The notes under the pieces: model-generated
Databases searched by the model: none
Told to the model about the DNA's origin: nothing
The model's input: the letters and a program-made list of their open reading frames with translations, nothing else
Position numbers and translations under genes: made by a program
Part shown: positions 1-12,565 of the stretch, piece after piece
How the letters are laid out: each line of letters opens with the position of its first letter
Numbering within the stretch: the first letter of the stretch is position 1
Origin: Strix aluco
Lineage: Eukaryota > Chordata > Aves > Strigiformes > Strigidae
Reading direction: 5' to 3'
NCBI RefSeq assembly: GCF_031877795.1
Contig: NC_133958.1
Coordinates: 1,240,001-1,304,000, forward strand
DNA length: 64,000 bases

Positions 1-3000
1 CCTCCCTGCCTGTGAGAGGCAGGAGGTGCAGTTCCTCGTCGCTAGGAAGGCTGCCCCGCACACGCTGAGGACTGAGGTGTCTTTGGGGTGACCCACGTGC
101 CAGGAGCTGTGCCGAGGGGACCAGAGGTCTCCTTCGTGCCACTGAAGAAGCCGGCTCCTTAGGCTGGCTTGCACCTGCCCTGGGTGTCCTTGCCATCCTT
201 CCCCGGCCGTCGTTGCCCGTGTGCTCTCCCCACCTCGCTGGAAGGGCAGAGGGGAGCGTGCCCCCCGCCTTGTGCCCCCCACCACGGGGCTGTTCATCCC
301 GGGAGCGCACAGCCGGGGCTGGCATTGCAGCTGCACAGCTCGCGCAGGCCCCGGCTCCGGCTCTTCCCCCATCTGCTCCCAGAAGCCATCCTTGCCTGAG
401 CTCAGCTCCTAATTTTGAACACCTCTGCCGCCCAGCACCCTCCCCTTCCCCCAGCTTGGATTTCATCCTGCATATATTTGCCACACAGCATTTAAAATAG
501 AGCCCGGCAGCCCACGTGTGGCACTGCGCAGCCCGGCCTGGGCGCTTGGCTTGTGCGTTCTGACTCCAGTTCCTGGCTCCCCTCTGCTCCTTTATTTCTC
601 TGAGTATGAACGCGGGGGGGGGGAACACTCCCCTCTCCTGTGAGCCCCATCCCAGGGGTTACTCCGTGTGCGGGCAAGAGGGGGTGGCAGAAGGTTAGTA
701 GCAGCAGCTCTGGGAGCCTGTGCAGGATGGTGAATATCCCACCTTCAGATATTTCTCCATCCAGCCCTCGTGTCTGTCCCGGGTGCTCAGGATGGGGCAG
801 CTCTGGGCTGTTTGGGGTGCTCTGTTAGAGACTGTCTTGGACCTTCAGGGAATGGCCCACTGGAAAGAGCAGCCAGGCAGGGGATGTCTCCCAGAGGAGG
901 ATCTTTGTGGGGTGAATAGATGTTGAAAGGTTCCCCAAAAAAGGATGGTTTCCCCCCTAGGTGACTCCAGCCTGGCTCCTGCCTCCCCCCAGGCAGCGGG
1001 GAGTTGGGGGAGTGCCTGGTTTCTCTGCTCCCCTGTGTATATGGGGCCATGGCTTGGGTTGGAGCAGGCTGGGGTGCAGCCGTGGCACCCACACGCCACG
1101 GGTTGGGCTGCCCTGCTGTGCACAGCACACCCAGGGCTTGAACCGGGACCGGCGGGACACGGAGCACCGGTGAGCACCGGGCGGGCCGAGGAGGGCGAGC
1201 AGCACCTCGTCCCTGGGGAAGGTTTGCGGCCGCTGCGAGGGACCTGGCACGGGGACTTGTGCTGCTGGGCCAGAGCAGAATGAAACCCTGGGGCCTCCAT
1301 GGCCAGACCGTTCACCTCCTTTGCCGTGGGGAGGGAAGAAGAGGCTGTGGGGGGGACTGGTGAGAAGGGGACTGTTCACGGCTCCGCCACCGCCTTGGTC
1401 AGGCCACGAGGGAGACCCTGCTGGTCCTTTGCCATGTGTGACCTGGGGAAGAGATCCCCTGCCCCACACGTGCGGTGCTGTTGTACCGAGGAAGGGGCCA
1501 AACAGGCACCAGCGTTGCCTGCGCCCCGTCCTGGCCCGCGCTGGCCACCGTGTGCAGGTGAGCTCTGCTGCGGGGCCAGCCGCCCGCTCTGCTGTCCCCG
1601 TAAGTGGGTGGCGGGGCTCGGCAGTGACCTACAAAAATCACTTGTGTACTTTCCAGCTCGCTGTCCCCAGTGAGAGGCAGAACAAAATTGAACTGAAATG
1701 TGTTAATCTGGTGAGCTGACTTCTCTGAGGCTCCAGCTCTCTCCCAAGAGTGGCCACTTCCATTCCCTGAGCCCGTGGGGCCTGGGGTTAACCCTTTGTA
1801 GGGCACACTGGGGAGCATCCTCAAGATGACACAGCAGTGCTCTGGGAAATTTCCATGAGGCTCCTGTGTGAATCTAATTCGACTTAGCAACGGCTTGGCT
1901 TTGCCGGAAGCCCAGATGGTTGTTTTTTTTTTTTACATTGTGAGGTGCTTGCAGGATGGGCTTTCTGGCACGGCTTCATTCTCCTTGGGGTGCCAGCGAG
2001 GGGAATTTTGTTGCTGGTCACCCTGAGTGGAGAAGCAGGGCTGTGGAGAGGAGGCATTGTTGCACGCTGCTGGCTTCGAGGCCGGTTTTGTTTGACTCAG
2101 AGGCAGCGTTATCCCAAGCTTTCTTCTCTCAAGCGTTTTCCAGGAGAACAGGCGAGGGAAGGGATTGGAGCCCGTGGATGCTCCTGTTCCGCAGGCTCTG
2201 TCTGGGACCATCCAGACCAGAAGGCAGTTAAACTGGTTTCCTTCCATGTTGTCCCTGTGGGCTCTCCTGGTGAGCTCACCGCAGAGTCCGTGCTGTTCTT
2301 CCAGCCTGACCCAGAAAGACGGAGCTGATCCTGATCCATATTTAAGGGAGAGTCTGTCCTGGTTCCGATTCCTTTTGCGTGCGTGAGCTGCGCAGAGGTG
2401 CCGCAAGGCACCCGGGGCTGCGCGCGGGGAATTCCCCCGGCACAGCCAAGGCCCGTCATGAGCAGGAGCCAGACAGACCTCCGGAGAACGGCCTGACCTG
2501 GTACAGCCGAGCTCCATCTGGCCCCGTATCCTGTCTCCATCAGCAGCAGACGCTCGGGGAAGAGGAGAAGAACAGAACGAGCGTGCAGTGATACTTCCTC
2601 TGTGTTTTCCCCCTGCCACCAGCAAATTGCGGCTCAGAGGCTTTTGAGCCAGCACAAGCGCTTGGTCTTTCGTGTCTCTCGGTGGATTTTTTTTTCCTTT
2701 TGTCTCAGAATTTCAGCCCTCATGTGTCTGGGGTCTCCACGGCAGCGTCCTGCAGCAGGTCCTCCACCATGCAGCACCACCGTGCGTGGCTTTTGTCTCC
2801 ATGCAGGTGGGGAGGCAGCGAGTAGTTCCCCAGTTCCCTTTTCCACCCTGTGTGGGGTTTTCCTATCATGTTTGTTTCCCCCTTTCAGCCTGTTTTTAGG
2901 CTGAAGAGTCCTCATTTGCTTGGTTGTTTCTCACTTAAGCATCTTCTTGCTCTTCCTGGTCCTACACGATTCTCCGTTGTTCCTTGCTGATGCTTGGGGT

Positions 3001-3024
3001 GGCGAGGGCCGTCCCCATGCTCTG

Positions 3025-3042
3025 CGTGTGTGTGTGTGTGTG
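3025..3042. repeat. (TG)n microsatellite
   Basis: Short uninterrupted alternating tg/gt run in NUDCD3 intron. Confidence 0.9.
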
Positions 3043-6000
3043 AACCCATCAAGGTTCTCCACTTCCTACTCTGTTTCTTTGCTCCTGGACTGTCCCGCTC
3101 TCCCGATGGGGCCAGGAAACCCTCCTCCAGCCACATGGTTCCCCCCCCCCGACAGTCAAGGGGCATCGCTCAAACCCTTTTCCTCCCCTCCCAGTGCTTC
3201 CCAATGCTAGTGACCAGCTTTCCAGGTGGGAGCTGCAGCCCGTGCCAGCTGGGAACACGAGCTGTGTGAAAGCCTTGCTGCTCAAAATCCCCGTGTGGGC
3301 CAGACCTCCCTCCAACCTGCCCAAGAGAGGAAAGGCAGCGTGTTCTCAGCTCGTCGTGTAACACAAAGGCTGTCTCGCTCTCAGGAGCTGCGGCGCTGGA
3401 CTTGCAGTGCTGTCACGTTTGGTTTCTAGGAGGGATGTGTCCAGGTTATACTGAGGGAAGCAGCAAAACTTTAAGTTAAGTTTTCCCTGCCAAGTGGAGT
3501 CTTTCTTCTTGCAACGGAGAGAGGCCGTGGCTTCCCACTGGGAGAATTATTTTAGTACCTAAGCCTTCTCCCATAGCGGTGGAAACTCAACTGCTCAGGA
3601 AGCATCTTTTGAAAGGGCTGAAATGCTTGAGCTGAGGATGAGATCCCCCCCAGCCCTCTGTCTGGTGCAGCCCTTGACTGTAACGAGCCTTTTGCAGCTG
3701 AGGAGGAATCGGTCAGGGCCCAATTTTTCAGCGCTTTCATGGGGAATCGGACTCTGGTTGGGTTGCTGAGATCAGCAGCAGAGTGCCAGTTCCCCTGTCA
3801 CACACTGAATCGCTTAGGGCTTTGGTTGCCCTACCAAGGTACTGAGCTCCAAAATTAGGTCCTGGGACCAAAAATAACTAAATTAAAACCTATAAATTTT
3901 TCTCTTAACAAGCAGAAAATCCCAGGGCTGGAGACCGAGGGACAGCGTGTGCCTGATTCTTATTTAAAAAAGCAATATCTGTTTGCTTGGTCTAATATCA
4001 CATTGTTCACCAGAAGAAGCAGCGTAACGTGGAAAGCTGCCACGCATGCGTGGGGCTGGCGTGGCCCTGGCGTGTCGTCAGGTGTCGGGAGAGATCGGGC
4101 CAGGCCGTGTCAGTGGCGTGAGGGTCTGAGAGGCCGCCTTGTCCTGTGCTCCCACGGTTCAATCCCGTTGGATTGCTTTGGCCTTATCCCCTTTTTCCAG
4201 GGGAGCTATAATTGAATCCAGCCTTGGCTGCGCGTAGGTCTCTCGAAGGAGACCTCTGAAACCCAAGGTTGTATAAGCTCTGTGCAAACAATAAAGATCC
4301 CAGGGGACTTTTCCAAACCGTAGCGTGTCCTGCTGTCCTTGACCTAAATATCTCAGCAATAGTGAAATCTAGCCCTCTGGTGACGATGCTCTGAAGCTCT
4401 CCTGTGAGCTGGCGGTGGCATTTAAACTCGCCTAATGTCAGTAAGTTGGCTCTGTCGAATGGCTCCGTAAATAACTCGGAAACCGAAAGGGAAGGCTGAA
4501 AGCTCCCCTGAAGAGTGTGAGCTTGGAAAAGAGCAAGCCTCTTGCCTGGCAGGGAGAGGGGCAGAGCGTCTTGGTCCTGTGTGGTGGCACTGGTGGGACT
4601 CCAGCTGCTGTGGGTTGGGTGGATTCGCTGTCTGGCCGCTGGGTTGGGCAGTAAAAGCGTCGCCTCGTGCAGGTGGTGCCTGGGGCACCTCATACAGGGG
4701 AGTCTTGGCCCCTTCTCCCCACAGCATTGTCCAGGCTTGACGATGTGATACAGGGGGAAAGCGTCTTGATGCTCTGGTTTTGGTCGTTGGTCCCATCCTG
4801 GTGATGAGTCGGAGCTCTGAGGCTTCCTGCAGGCAAGGATGGTGGGTGCCACAGGCTGGAGCCCAGGCTGCACGGCCTGGCCGGGGCGTGCCTGAGTTTT
4901 GGGGGTGAGGGGGAAGGCATTGGCTTCCATTTTTCATTCTTTTTTTTGAGAGCAGGACCACCAAGGCTGCGCATTGCAGGTGTGCGCTCGGGAGCCCCGA
5001 AGCTGGGGTGACAGGCCATTGGGGAACCCCTGATGAACTTCTGTCCACTTTGGGGGTGAAGGAGACCTTCCACAGCTGGATTTGGAGTGTTCTCCCCCAG
5101 CAACCCAAACACATCTGGGCTGGAAGAAACCCTGAGGGTTGGGAGAGCCCCGGCACCCCCCCCCCACCCCAGACCACTGCTGCGCTGGGGGCTGGAACTC
5201 GCTGACAGCCAGAGAGCGACGGTGTGGATCCGAGTGGATCCCGAGGCTTGTTGACTGCGGGTGTGAACTGAGCTGTGAGAGGGAAGGGTTTGGTATTCAG
5301 CTTGCTTAACGCTTTGCCGGAGACCTAATTAACTGAAGTGTTCTGTACAAAGGGAGCCTTTATGAAACACTGGGCGCCTCCAGGACCTCAGCGAAGGTGC
5401 CGAGAGCCCGCAGTAAGCAGGACTCCTGCCTCGGCGCTTCTCGGGCAAAACCAGGAGAGATGAAGTGCAACAGTCCTGGTGTTTTGATGCCAAAAGATGT
5501 TAAATCTGGAGGGGGGGGGAGGCTTCTTCACAGCTTGCTTGCAGAAGGAGCACAGACCTGGTATTTTCCACACACGCAATCCCTGCAGCTTTGGAAATGC
5601 AGCTTTCTGAAGAAGTTAAACTTCTGGCTTTTCTACCTGTTGCTTGACTGCTCCAGCACCTGCGCTGGGACCCTGAGGAGCAGAGGGAGTGTTTGACCCT
5701 CTTCAAATTCCTCTTAAAAGCTGGGTTTTTCTCTCTCTGGCTGTAGTTCAGCTTAAGCTGGGGCTTGATGGAAGCTCTGCAGGGTGCACAGACCTTCCCG
5801 TGGCTCGAGGTGGCTTTGAGTTTTCGTCGGGCCATGCTGGCAGTCGGGGGGCTGGGAGCCAGGAGCTCTGGAAGTCCGTGTTCCAGCGTGCGTGTTGGTG
5901 CCGTTGGGCGAACGTGGCCTTTATGGAGCGACGTGGAGAGGGCTCTGCCCTCCGCCTGCTGCCTGCCCAGCTCAGCCAGCCCTTGCCCCGCTCCTCCCGC

Positions 6001-9000
6001 AGTGATTTCCACCCCGGTGGGCTGCGTGCAGCCCACTTAGTGCTGGGAAGGCTGGATGCAGGGGTGGTCCAGGGTGCTTTCCCAGGAGGTAGAGGGGATT
6101 TATGATCGTGTGAAGGCCTGGAGCTGCCAGGGGCCTGGCGGGAGCAGGGCAGGACGACAGCGGCTGCCGATATGACCCTGGTTCCCAGCAGCCCCATGCT
6201 ACCCACAGCAGCAGAGCTGAGCATCTTGCAGCAGTTTCAGGGGGACAGACTGTGAACGCTCCTCTTGTCCTCCTCTACATCATCCTCCCTGCTTGCTGGA
6301 AAGCCCAGCAAGATGATTTGAGCCAAGCAACGCTGGTCGTGAGCTACAGGAAGATCTGACCGCTGCGCCTGGGTCGAGGCGGAGACGGCGAGGCCACGGC
6401 GAGCGGGAGGTAGGGCCCTTCTTCCACCACAGCGCGGGTCCTGCCGACGCTGGCACTAGGAGCTGCGGCAGAGGCACCTGGCTCGGAGAAGCCCACCCCA
6501 GGGCTGGCGTTCCCAACCAGCTCAGCGGGGAAGAGCCCTCGGCTCCAGCCCCGCTGCAGTGCTGGGTGCCTTGCAGCGCAGCAGCCTGCCCGAGGCGCTT
6601 GCATGTCGGCAGCAGCTTCTCTTCTTGATGCCTCCTTGAGTCATCGCAGTGCTGGGGCCGCAGGATTAATTATGTTGATGGACGCCGCTCGCTCTCGGCT
6701 GCTGTCACGGAGCAACAGCCTTGATCCAAACGTCTGATCATTGCAATAAATGCTGGCTGGACTGACGGCGTGCAGTGCATCTCCCTGGAAGGCCCTGCTC
6801 GCTGCATGCTTATTTGGGTTGGGCACACGGACGCGTTGTGCCTGATTTTCTCTTTTCTTACTTGCTCAGAACATCATTATTACTTAATGAGATCTTTCCA
6901 TTCTTTCCTCTCGAGCTTGAAGAAGGTTTCATGCATCGCACGGGGCCTCTGACAGTGGTTAAAATACAAAGCTGGGGTGGTTTTCCTCTGCTGTTCCCTG
7001 TCAGGGTGACTCCGTACAACACCATTCCCCTCTCTTTTCCCCACTCGAAACAGAGGAAGGTCTCATGGAGGGGAGAGGCTTGTTTTTGCGATTGGGATGT
7101 GCTTGTGGGACCTGATGGGCTGTGTTGTGGATGGCAGAGTGCAGGTGGGGTAGAACTGTTATAAATACCTCCAGGAGCAGCTTTGCAGAAGGGAACGGGT
7201 CTAGGTCTCCCATTTCCACGTATGCTGGGTTGGTTGTCTTGCAGCACCAGCCCAGCTTTCTCCCCACATCGTCCTCTTCGACCTCGGCCAGTCCTGCTCG
7301 CTCAGCTTCGGCTGTCGAGGTTGTTTCTCTTCTCCACCCGCCTCCACATCTGCATCACTTAACTGGCTTGACACGTTTTCCTCAAAGCTGCCTAAATAAT
7401 TCACCTTGACTAAGAGCAAACAGCAGCGCTGGCCCTGGACAAAGCTTTCTGTGAATGCCAAGTGGCTGGAGAGGATCAGCTGTCCCGGCCCTCGGCGGCA
7501 GCGGTGCTGGCGAGGGGCAGAAGCCCCCCTGAGCTCAGCGGTCTGAGGCAGGCTCCCGGGCCCGGCGGCGGTGGATGTCGGGCTGTTGGGTTGACGTGCC
7601 TGACTCTGCAAAACCCAAGTATCCCGCACTTCCATCAGGCTGCTTCCCGGGAGGGCAGGGATCCTGGGTTGGAAAGCTGAGATGCTCCAGGCTAAGAGGA
7701 TCAGTTTCCTTAAGTAGTTCCAAAAATCCTTGGGATTTTTTTTCTTTTCTTCTTTCTATGGGAAAAAAAAAACCTCCATTGGGATTAGGCCCATATTAAC
7801 TCCTTCCCACGGCACTTTCCCCCCGCCTGCACCACCTCAGCCTGCAGCGTCGGGCTGAACGACGGCAGCTCCCGTGCTGCTGTAACTGTTCCTCAACTTT
7901 TGTGTTCTCGCACCAAAAATCCTCAGTAAAGAGGAACTCGGTGAGCTGCCTTACTTCTCCTTGTATAAAACATTAAACCAGATCCTTTGGCGTTTGGTTC
8001 CTGCTCTTGGTTTGTGTCCGGCGCTGCTTTGGCAGAGCTGGTGCTGGAGCTGTTGCGCTGAGGCTGGAAACGCGTTCAGCCGAGTGTCCGCAGAGGAGAG
8101 GATGGCTCTGTCGCTGTTTCCGCATCGCTCGGCTCATCGTGCATCACCAACCCACAGAGCTGGAAATCCCAGAATAAGAAATGCCCAGAAATCTGTATAT
8201 GGGGCCTGGCGTGCGGCTCAGCCCTCGGGCGTCCAGCCTGCACGCCAGGGCCAGATCTGCCTGGGGCAGCCTGGCTCGAGTGGCACCTCCTGGTGACACC
8301 ACCGCCTCTCCTCGGGTCCCGGCCCCCTCCTGCTGCCGTCGGGGTCTGACCCCGTCGGGGGAAGCGGCTCCGAGAGCGGTGACAGCGCAGCCATGCAGTG
8401 CAGCTCCTAGGAGTGGAAAACAGATCGGCTGCTTCTCGACGGTGCATTGTTAAAGGTTTCACCTCCCCCAAAATGACACATTGCGAGCAAAAATAGAACA
8501 AGACAGAACACACAGACCCACCCACACCATCCCCACCACCCGGCAGCCAAGTGCACGCGGTGCCAAACCCTTGGGTTTAAAAGCTGATGCTTTTTCACCC
8601 TCCCTCTCCTCAGTGGTGCCACCGCCTGCCCCGGCCCGGCGTGTGGTCCGGCATCCCGGCGGGCTGACCGTGGCACGGGGAGCAGCTGCGCTGTCGCCGG
8701 GCTGCTGGGAGGATCGTTGTGAGCCCACGCCGCGCGCTGGGTCCGTCCTCGATCTTCACCTGGTGGGTCTGGGGATGGGAATGTCTCTTGGCGATGGTGT
8801 TTGTGCAGGAAATTCTCTCCCCCTGCTGCACGGTGGTGCTGTTGAAGCGACGGGAAGGACGGGTTTGGCCGGGAGAGCCATCTCCGGCACGGCTTGGCCC
8901 AGCTTGCTGTGAGCTGGGGCCATCTCCTGCGGATGGTGAGGGAAGCTGCCTCCCAACCAGGGAGCTGGGTCCAATTTTTTGAGTGCTGCCGGCGTGAAGG

Positions 9001-11998
9001 GTGGCGTGTGCTAAGCACAGTTGGACCAGGCAAGGATCTGGCTGGAAAACCTCCAGGAAAGGAAGAGTTGCTCCAGGAGATGGTGGAGCTGTCAGCCGTT
9101 TGTCAGAGGCGTCTAACGAGGCTGAGGCCTGTGTTCATCACCCCAAATCCTCATTTGCTCAAGAGCAGGCAGTTAAATTTACCAAGGCCTTCATGAGTTT
9201 CTCCTGTGGTCTGGTTTTGGGGCACAAAGTCACCCCATTAGTTTCACATCTGAGGATTTTGAATGTCAGGAGCCGAGCTAGAGCAGAGATTGGCGGTGGT
9301 GGCTTGCGGGAAGGGCTGAGGGGTTCGGGCTGGCTGTTAGGTAAAAGAGAGGAGCGGGGAAGCGATGGTGCCGGTCCCCGCACCCCCAGGACGAATAGCC
9401 ACGGCTGGCGGGAGGTTTAGGCACGAGGGGAAACTTCTCCCTGTTGAAGCGAGCTGAGCGTGGGGATGGTTTGGCTGGGGCCTGTATCACCCGGCCAGGC
9501 CGGGAGGGCCGGGAGGACGAGGTAGCAGGGGCAGAGCTCGTCCCAGCCAGCTGCGCGTGGAGGCAGAGGTGGCTGTGAAATGTCCCTTCGTCACCGGGCA
9601 GACTGCTCTAGTTACGGCACAGAGGGAGTGAGGACAGAGCTGTCCCGCGGGGGACGGTCGGGGCTGGGAGGAAGACTGCTTTGCTTGTTCAGTAACGATG
9701 CCATGCAAAGAGAAATTCGACAGAGTCATTGCAGAGCAAATCCTGCCTCAGTTTCCCTGTGGAAGTAACCCAATTAACGCTGACATCTCCCAGGGCTTCC
9801 CTGAAGCCACTTGTGCCCTCACAGGACAGTGAAATCATGCTCAGGAGGGCTAAAACACGCAGGACATGCCTGGTTGGGGTCTGCTCGGCCCCAGCACTTT
9901 CCTCCCGAGGAAGAGTCACAACAAGGACAGACCTGGTGGCTTTGTGGCAGTGAGTGGCTGCCCTGGGCTTGTATTTATCTGTGCTGGAGCCGTGAGGCGT
10001 TTGCAGCTGGCGTCTTACCCACGCTTGCCTTTGCACTGATGGGTTTTCTCCCATCTTTGATGCTCTGCATCTGCTCTGACAGGCCTTGGCCTGGGCCCGG
10101 GCTTGCTGCCTTCCCCTTTAGCCTTCAAGCTTTTCCCAGGGAAGGCTGAGGGGGGAACGGCCTGCAAGTAAATAGCCATGTGCTGGTTCTTGTCTGGTTC
10201 TTTGCTCACTCTCAGGGAGCTGGTGACACTTGGGATGGCAACTCCCAGGCAACATGCCTTCCCTCTGGTGTGTCACTGGCAGGGAGCGTGGTGAGCTCTG
10301 CCTGGCAGCTCAGGTCCGCACTGATGAGGAGGAAACACTCTTAGGAGGAAAAAACCCAGCAGGTTTTAAACCCCGGTCATGTTTGTGCTCCGGTTCACCG
10401 TGCAGCCACGTACACGCTTTCTGTAGCCCGAGGGAGTCGGGGTGGAGGGCAGGAGCATTGTGGGGCACGGCCCGTGTAGGCCCCGCAGCACAGGGACATG
10501 TCCTGCGAGGGCACTTAACTGGCCAAACTGCCCCGGGCAGCGCACGGACCCTCACCCTGGAGAGAAACGTCCCTCCGCTGTGCCTGCGGCTGGCGCGGGA
10601 CGGCCCCTGGGACGATCCTGCCCCGAGAGCGGGGCCAGGTGCCCCCGCTGGGCTGGCTCTAGGCGAGGACCTGGGCGCACACAAGGTGATGCTCGGGGAC
10701 ACGCTGCCTCGTTTCAATCCCTTTACTTCCCGCGGGGTGAGAGCGGGGCCCCGCAGACCCCGGTCGCCTGCACCGTCCCCCCTCTCGCCCTCCAGCCTGT
10801 TCGACTCCCACAGTCTGGGGGCGGTTGGGAAACCGACAGCTGGAGCCAACCCGCGCCAGCGCTGGTTCGGCGCTGCCATGCCAACCCCGTTTCCATGGCA
10901 ATGGGCACCCAATGGGCGACGGCCAGGCAAGGCCAAAATGCCCAAAAAAAGTGATGCGGTGCCCCCCGAAATCGCCGGCCTGAGGCTGGGAGCCTGCAGC
11001 TGCTGCCAGCTCCCGGTGCTGCCTGCCCTGCCCGCGCTGCCCGGGGAACCGGATCAAAACCACGCTGGGGCGCAGGTGGTTGTAACAGGGCAGGTAAAAC
11101 CCCGTGAAACCATCAAGAAAAGAAAGGGGAGGGGGGGATGTACACACAGGCCCTCTGACAACACCCTCCGACCGTCTTAGAGCCTAATTTAATTAAAATC
11201 GATGGATCTTACATAATCCTCAGGGCGCCGCGCTGCTGGAAGCCACCCCCGCCCAGTGCTGGCAAGGCCCCTCGGTGTGGGGGTGTTGGGAGGACAACGG
11301 GGCGTGGGGAGACGTGGTCCCCAGGGCCGGCTGCCCCCCGGGACCACTCGTCACTGGCCCCCCCGTTACGTAACTCACTGCAGCCCCATGTTTATACAGC
11401 TCCAGATTGAAGACTAGGTGCGTATCAAAACATTTTAAAATAACTCTGCCTTTTGTTAGCACCACAGCTATCTTTAGGAAAGATTTGATTTTATTTGAAA
11501 GCCCTCTCTGGGAGGTTTCAATGGAAGAGATCCTCAGCCTGCCAGCAGTTTAAAGGGCCACGGGTGTGATGGAGATCTCCCTTCTTGGCTGGAAACGCTG
11601 TATTGATTATTGCTTATTGGTCTGATAAAACCTATCCTACCCTCACAGCCGCCTGCTCATCCTTCTGAGATTTCTGCAGCGGGCAGTGGCAGTGTTTTGC
11701 TCAAAGTGTTGCTCATGATCCACTCGTCCAGTTTGTCCCCTTCCAGGGCCACGCCAGGCTGGCTCCTCAGGCGTCCACCTCTGTGTCATTAACTGCTCTG
11801 ATCGTGAGAGCTGGTGGTTTTCCCAAACACACTAAAATCAGGAGGAGGACGACCAGCTCTGTTTTTCCGTGGTGAACCCAGGTCGCAGTGATGGGCCACC
11901 ACCTCCGCAGCCATGGCAGTGGCTCAGGAGGCAGCACGCACCCTCTGGCACTTGATGGTGCCCCCTGCTCCAGCCGTGACGAGCGTGGTGGACACAGC

Positions 11999-12020
11999 GG
12001 GGAGGGGAAGGGGAAGGGGA
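11999..12020 (+). repeat. G-quadruplex-prone purine run
   Basis: Four runs of four G separated by one or two A (ggggaggggaaggggaagg...), fitting the canonical G4 pattern on the plus strand, inside NUDCD3 intron. Confidence 0.7.
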
Positions 12021-12432
12021 GATCTGTGCTCGAGTGGAGTTAGCCAGGAAGGCACCTCGAACCAGCCAGGGGTCAGCTCTACGTAATTTGGGCAGCCAGA
12101 TTATCGTGTGTCACCCCAGTTGTCCCGTTAGCAGCCTGACTGGCATTGCAGCACACTGCGGGGAGGGGTGTGTGGGTTGCCTGCAGTGGGCAGGGTGACT
12201 GGGGTCTCTCTGCGTCCTGGGGCTGCTGACCTGCACCTTCTCCCTTCCTTGACAGGCCAGCAGTGAGGGAGGGACTGAGCATCAGCCTGAAGCGTTGGGG
12301 CTGTTCGCAGGATGTCCGAGCAGAGGCTCTGCCCTCCCTTTCTGCTTCTTGTACCCTGCTCTCAAGTTTCCTGCTCTCTCCAGGCTCTGATCTGTCCGAC
12401 ACTTAGCATGTCATCCCTTTCTTCCTCCTCAG

Positions 12433-12565
12433 GAGGCAGGAGCAGTTCCAGACAAACCCCGACAGCTACAACGGAGCTGTGCGAGAGAATTACGCCTGGT
12501 CCCAAGACTACAGCGACCTGGAGATTAAAGTGCCTGTCCCCAAGCACATCGTAAAAGGCAAACAG
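12433..12565 (+). CDS. NUDCD3: NUDCD3 internal exon, entry into the CS domain
   Basis: The acceptor is ...tcctcctcag at 12423-12432 and the donor is gtaaag at 12566. One base completes the codon from the preceding exon, then the frame reads [16 protein letters not shown] and ends KHIVKGKQ, the start of the first beta strands of the CS fold. Confidence 0.95.

Larger units (their letters stand above)
1..12432 (+). other. NUDCD3: NUDCD3 intron (window start to first visible exon)
   Basis: No exon, RNA gene or mobile element could be recognised here on either strand. The stretch contains a short (TG)n run at 3025-3042, poly(T)/poly(A) runs at about 1922-1934 and 7737-7770, AT-rich islands at about 6655-6760 and 11170-11640 that could be conserved non-coding elements, an RFX-like X-box at 10889-10902, and a G-quadruplex-prone run at about 11999-12020. 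It is assigned to NUDCD3 because the exon at 12433 is internal and the N-terminal half must lie upstream. Confidence 0.75.

Noticed and set aside
957-2655. Overlapping 120-240 codon frames at the left end
   Set aside because: Multiple competing frames on both strands, no conserved motif, no link to NUDCD3 N-terminal sequence; consistent with GC-rich intron.
4150-4180. tRNA-like B-box word ggttcaatccc
   Set aside because: No A-box, acceptor stem or cloverleaf could be formed around it.
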